Shown here: piece by piece, positions 4,464 through 6,732 of the stretch
Position numbering within the stretch: the stretch's first letter is position 1
Layout: each line of letters opens with the position of its first letter
Origin: CAZALT01 sp964485515
Lineage (GTDB): Bacteria; Actinomycetota; Acidimicrobiia; Acidimicrobiales; Acidimicrobilacustridaceae
Assembly: GCA_964485515.1 (NCBI GenBank)
Contig: CAZALT010000184.1
Location: 1 to 6,732 of the forward strand
Reading direction: 5' to 3'
DNA length: 6,732 bases
Notes under the pieces: generated by a model
Told to the model about the DNA's origin: nothing
Seen by the model: only the letters and a program-made list of their open reading frames with translations
Database searches by the model: none
Program-made: the position numbers and the translations under genes

Positions 4464-6584
4464 TCAGGTGACGACGACGCGGACCCGTGCGAGGTTCTGG
4501 ATCTGGCGGAAGGGGTCGTCGCTGCTGGGGTTGCGTTGGAGGGTGACTCGGGCCACGGCGAAGTGGGTGCCGGTCTCGTCGTAGGTGTGCGACGTGCACG
4601 TGTCGTACTCGCCAGTCGGGTCGACGTCCTCCGCGTCGGTGAACTCGCCGGTGCTGTCGTAGTCCCACTCGACCTTGATGATCTCGCCCGCGCCGGGTGG
4701 TGCGACCGCGTCGAGGCTGAACGAGACCGGATCACCGGCCGGAACCTCGGCGCGGACATCGGCCGCGTCGTCGGGGCAGTCGTCACCGGCGGAGACGGCG
4801 AGCGACACCAACGGCTGCACACCGAATCGGTCGTCGGCGCTCTCCGCGAGGTCCACCTGGTTCTGGTCGGTCATCTCGTAGCCCGAGCTGCGGGGAGGCG
4901 CGGTGCCGTCGGCGACCCACGCGTCGAGGTCGAGCAGCGCCTGTTCCCACTCGGGCTGGTAGCTCACGATGTGGGCTTCGCCCTCGGTCGTGGTCGGCGA
5001 CGTGTGGTCGGCGTTGTCCATGTACCAGAGGCGGAAGTTGTCATCGAGCGAGTCGCCCATCGATTCGGCGGCCTGGCCGGCGTACCAGTCGGCGGACCAC
5101 GGGAAGGCCTGCACGTCCTGGACCGAGGACAACATGATCATCTTGCCGCCGAAGCTGCCGGTGGCCTTGCCGCCGAACACGTCGGACAGCACCTCGCCGA
5201 CCAGGACCTCGCGCTGGGGTGGGATGGGGGCTCCGGCTGCGTCGCGATACTGGTCCCACCCGTACTGATCGGGGGCAGGCACCTGGTGGCGCTGGTAGTA
5301 GGACAGCGCGATGTAGAAGGAGTTGTCGACCCGGACCGGGGCGCCCTCGGTGAGCGCGGCCGCGTCTTCGGGGTCGGCGTCGAAGGGCAGCGTGGCCTGG
5401 TTGCCCTCGATGGCGACGACGGGGATGAGCGTCTCCTCGGGCGTGCCGGGGTTGACGATGAGGTCGACGTAGTCGAGCGCGCCGGTCGGCGCGTCGGCCA
5501 GGGTGACCGCGGTGGGTGGGTTGCCCTCGACGGCGGTGATGGTCGTGTCGAGCTGGACGCGCAGCGACCCGACCGCCGGGTCGGTGCCTTCGTAGCCGGG
5601 CAGGGTGAAGAAGTCCTCGACGTAGCTGCCGTCGACGCCGTTCACCGCCGGGGCGACCAGTCCGAAGGCGCCGCCGCGCAGCGTCTCCCACTGCCACCAT
5701 CCGTCGAGGGGGTGACCCATGAGGGTGGCCTCGCGCAGGATCGCCGCCTGCTCGTCGGTGAGGGTGGCGTAGGGGTCGCCGCTGCCCCCGGGTTCCATGG
5801 CATCGACGACGTCGGCGAGCTTGTCACCGAGGATGCGCAGCGTCAGGACCTGGACGCTCATGAAGCTGGGGATCGAGTTCGGCACGCCAGGCACCATCGG
5901 CACCGAGCCCGCCCAGATGTCGGTGGTGTTCTCCGCGGCAGCGAGGGTCTGGTAGGCGCCGCCGCTGGACCCGAACACGTAGCCCCGTGCGTCGGTGTCG
6001 GGCCCGTAGATCTCCGCGGCGAGCACCTTGGAGAACTTCGCGGCCGCCGCGTTGGCTCGGTAGCCACCGAGGGATGGGTTCGCCGCCACGCCACCGGCGT
6101 TGTTGGACCAGGCGAGGTAGGCTCCGTTGGTGATGCCGAACGCGATGACCCGTTCGGGTGGCCCGTCGTCGTCGAGGGTCGGCAGCGAGATGGGGTAGGT
6201 CCACTGGAAGAACCGGCCTTGGTAGGCGTCGGGTGCGGGGAAGTAGTTGGCGAACTCGACCTCGGAGTCGGTGAAGCCTCCGTGGACGTAGCGGAACGAC
6301 ACCTCGACGCCGGTGTCGGGGTCGGTGAGCGTGCGCTGCTCGTCGGTGTCGACGTAGGGCGCGCCGGAGATGTCGGGGTCGACGCAGTCGGGCGTCACGA
6401 CCATCTGTCCCTCGGCGTCGGCCTCGCACGGCGGCCCGGTCGGTGCCTCGAACGCGTCGGGCAGTGGTGTGGACGCGATGGTGGTCGTCGTCGTATCCGG
6501 AGAGGAGTCGTCGTCGGACGAACAGGCCGATCCGACCACGGCCAGTGCGAAGACGACGAAGACCGCGACACAGGTGCGCTTCAT
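4464..6584 (-). CDS. Lipoprotein alpha/beta-hydrolase (esterase-like) with PKD-like C-terminal domain
   Basis: A 706-residue predicted lipoprotein. A signal peptide (1-20) ends in the lipobox VGSAC, giving lipidated Cys21, then a Ser/Asp/Thr-rich linker with five Thr (31-35). A large domain (about 50-590) contains the nucleophile elbow GYVFGSSGGAYQT (201-213), GxSxG with Ser207 as the likely nucleophile. KMIMLSSVQDVQAFPW (481-496) offers Asp490 as acid and DNADHTSP (523-530) offers His527; this order and spacing fit an alpha/beta hydrolase of the tannase/feruloyl-esterase kind. A beta-rich stretch (about 344-420) looks like an insertion between the nucleophile and the acid. Residues about 592-706 resemble a PKD/Ig-like domain (VEWDYDSTGEF, SHTYDETGTHFAVARV), possibly with a Cys603-Cys663 disulfide. 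ATG 6584 is fixed by the signal peptide and a GGGGGG tract five bases upstream. I recall similar uncharacterised actinobacterial secreted proteins, but the substrate is unknown. Confidence 0.85.
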   Translation of the reverse strand: MKRTCVAVFVVFALAVVGSACSSDDDSSPDTTTTTIASTPLPDAFEAPTGPPCEADAEGQMVVTPDCVDPDISGAPYVDTDEQRTLTDPDTGVEVSFRYVHGGFTDSEVEFANYFPAPDAYQGRFFQWTYPISLPTLDDDGPPERVIAFGITNGAYLAWSNNAGGVAANPSLGGYRANAAAAKFSKVLAAEIYGPDTDARGYVFGSSGGAYQTLAAAENTTDIWAGSVPMVPGVPNSIPSFMSVQVLTLRILGDKLADVVDAMEPGGSGDPYATLTDEQAAILREATLMGHPLDGWWQWETLRGGAFGLVAPAVNGVDGSYVEDFFTLPGYEGTDPAVGSLRVQLDTTITAVEGNPPTAVTLADAPTGALDYVDLIVNPGTPEETLIPVVAIEGNQATLPFDADPEDAAALTEGAPVRVDNSFYIALSYYQRHQVPAPDQYGWDQYRDAAGAPIPPQREVLVGEVLSDVFGGKATGSFGGKMIMLSSVQDVQAFPWSADWYAGQAAESMGDSLDDNFRLWYMDNADHTSPTTTEGEAHIVSYQPEWEQALLDLDAWVADGTAPPRSSGYEMTDQNQVDLAESADDRFGVQPLVSLAVSAGDDCPDDAADVRAEVPAGDPVSFSLDAVAPPGAGEIIKVEWDYDSTGEFTDAEDVDPTGEYDTCTSHTYDETGTHFAVARVTLQRNPSSDDPFRQIQNLARVRVVVT

Positions 6585-6615
6585 GGCAACCCCCCGATTG
6601 CTCTTGGTCCGGCGG

Positions 6616-6621
6616 AACCTA
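6616..6621 (-). promoter_or_regulatory. Possible -10 element of the lipoprotein gene
   Basis: On the minus strand TAGGTT fits the TANNNT pattern about 31 bases upstream of ATG 6584. This would leave a short leader containing the G-rich ribosome site. No -35 match lies 16-19 bases upstream, so support is weak. Confidence 0.22.
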
Positions 6622-6679
6622 CACGGTACGTGCGACCGGGATGCTTTTTCGCCGGTGAGGTGCAATGCAACGTCGGGGC

Positions 6680-6732
6680 TCAGCGGAACGACGAGAGCAC
6701 TTCCTCGGAGAGCCATTGCAGTCCTTCGAGGT
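6680..6732 (-). CDS. 3' end of an unidentified minus-strand gene (partial)
   Basis: A frame entering from the right edge on the minus strand ends at TGA 6682-6680. The 16 complete residues read LEGLQWLSEEVLSSFR, a helix-like, protein-like sequence with mostly G/C-ending codons. It lies 95 bases upstream of the lipoprotein start, so it is probably the tail of the preceding gene in the same direction. It is too short to identify. Confidence 0.5.
   Translation of the reverse strand, partial: LEGLQWLSEEVLSSFR

Noticed and set aside
6635..6656. Inverted repeat ACCGG...CCGGT with a T-run in its loop upstream of the lipoprotein gene
   Set aside because: Only five base pairs with a 12-base loop, and the T-run is inside the loop rather than after the stem; easily a chance match.
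1..6732. tRNA, rRNA, CRISPR array, transposase, phage, toxin-antitoxin or defence genes
   Set aside because: No cloverleaf, no spaced direct repeats, no terminal inverted repeats and no matching protein motifs were seen on either strand.

Overview
The window is very GC-rich, with strong G/C preference at third codon positions, GTG starts, GTGA-type start/stop overlaps and few Shine-Dalgarno sites. Together with the gene content (VOC protein, TesB thioesterase, SnoaL-like protein, SDR, DHA2 transporter, lipoprotein hydrolase) this suggests a high-GC actinobacterium, perhaps an Acidimicrobiia-like lineage. That placement is inference from style; no marker gene is present.

Layout. Bases 2-70 hold the last codons of a plus-strand gene, followed at once by a GC-rich hairpin. 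Bases 132 to about 230 look like an orphan C-terminus on the minus strand. Two overlapping plus-strand genes follow: a VOC/glyoxalase-fold protein (248-841) and a TesB-type acyl-CoA thioesterase (838-1752). They converge on a minus-strand run that fills the rest of the window. Read in its own direction, from the right edge, that run is: the tail of an unknown gene (6732-6680), a large secreted lipoprotein of the alpha/beta-hydrolase type with a PKD-like C-terminal domain (6584-4464), an orphan SGNH/GDSL hydrolase C-terminus (about 4463-4327), a 14-TM DHA2-type MFS exporter (4158-2560), a SnoaL/NTF2-like protein (2350-1886), and an N-terminal SDR remnant (1889-1753) that runs into the 3' end of the thioesterase gene.

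How the genes may work together. VOC, thioesterase, SnoaL-like and SDR proteins are often found near each other in actinobacterial lipid, CoA-ester or steroid catabolism, so the left half may be part of such a region. The lipoprotein hydrolase acts outside the membrane, probably on an ester, and the MFS protein exports an unknown compound. No single pathway can be read from the window.

The most notable signal is not a new gene system. It is three gene fragments in the gaps between intact genes: an SDR without its C-terminal four-fifths, an SGNH hydrolase reduced to its catalytic Asp/His block, and an unidentified C-terminus. All three lie on the minus strand. They point to repeated deletion or rearrangement here. 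I found no RNA genes, CRISPR array, insertion sequence or recognisable defence system.
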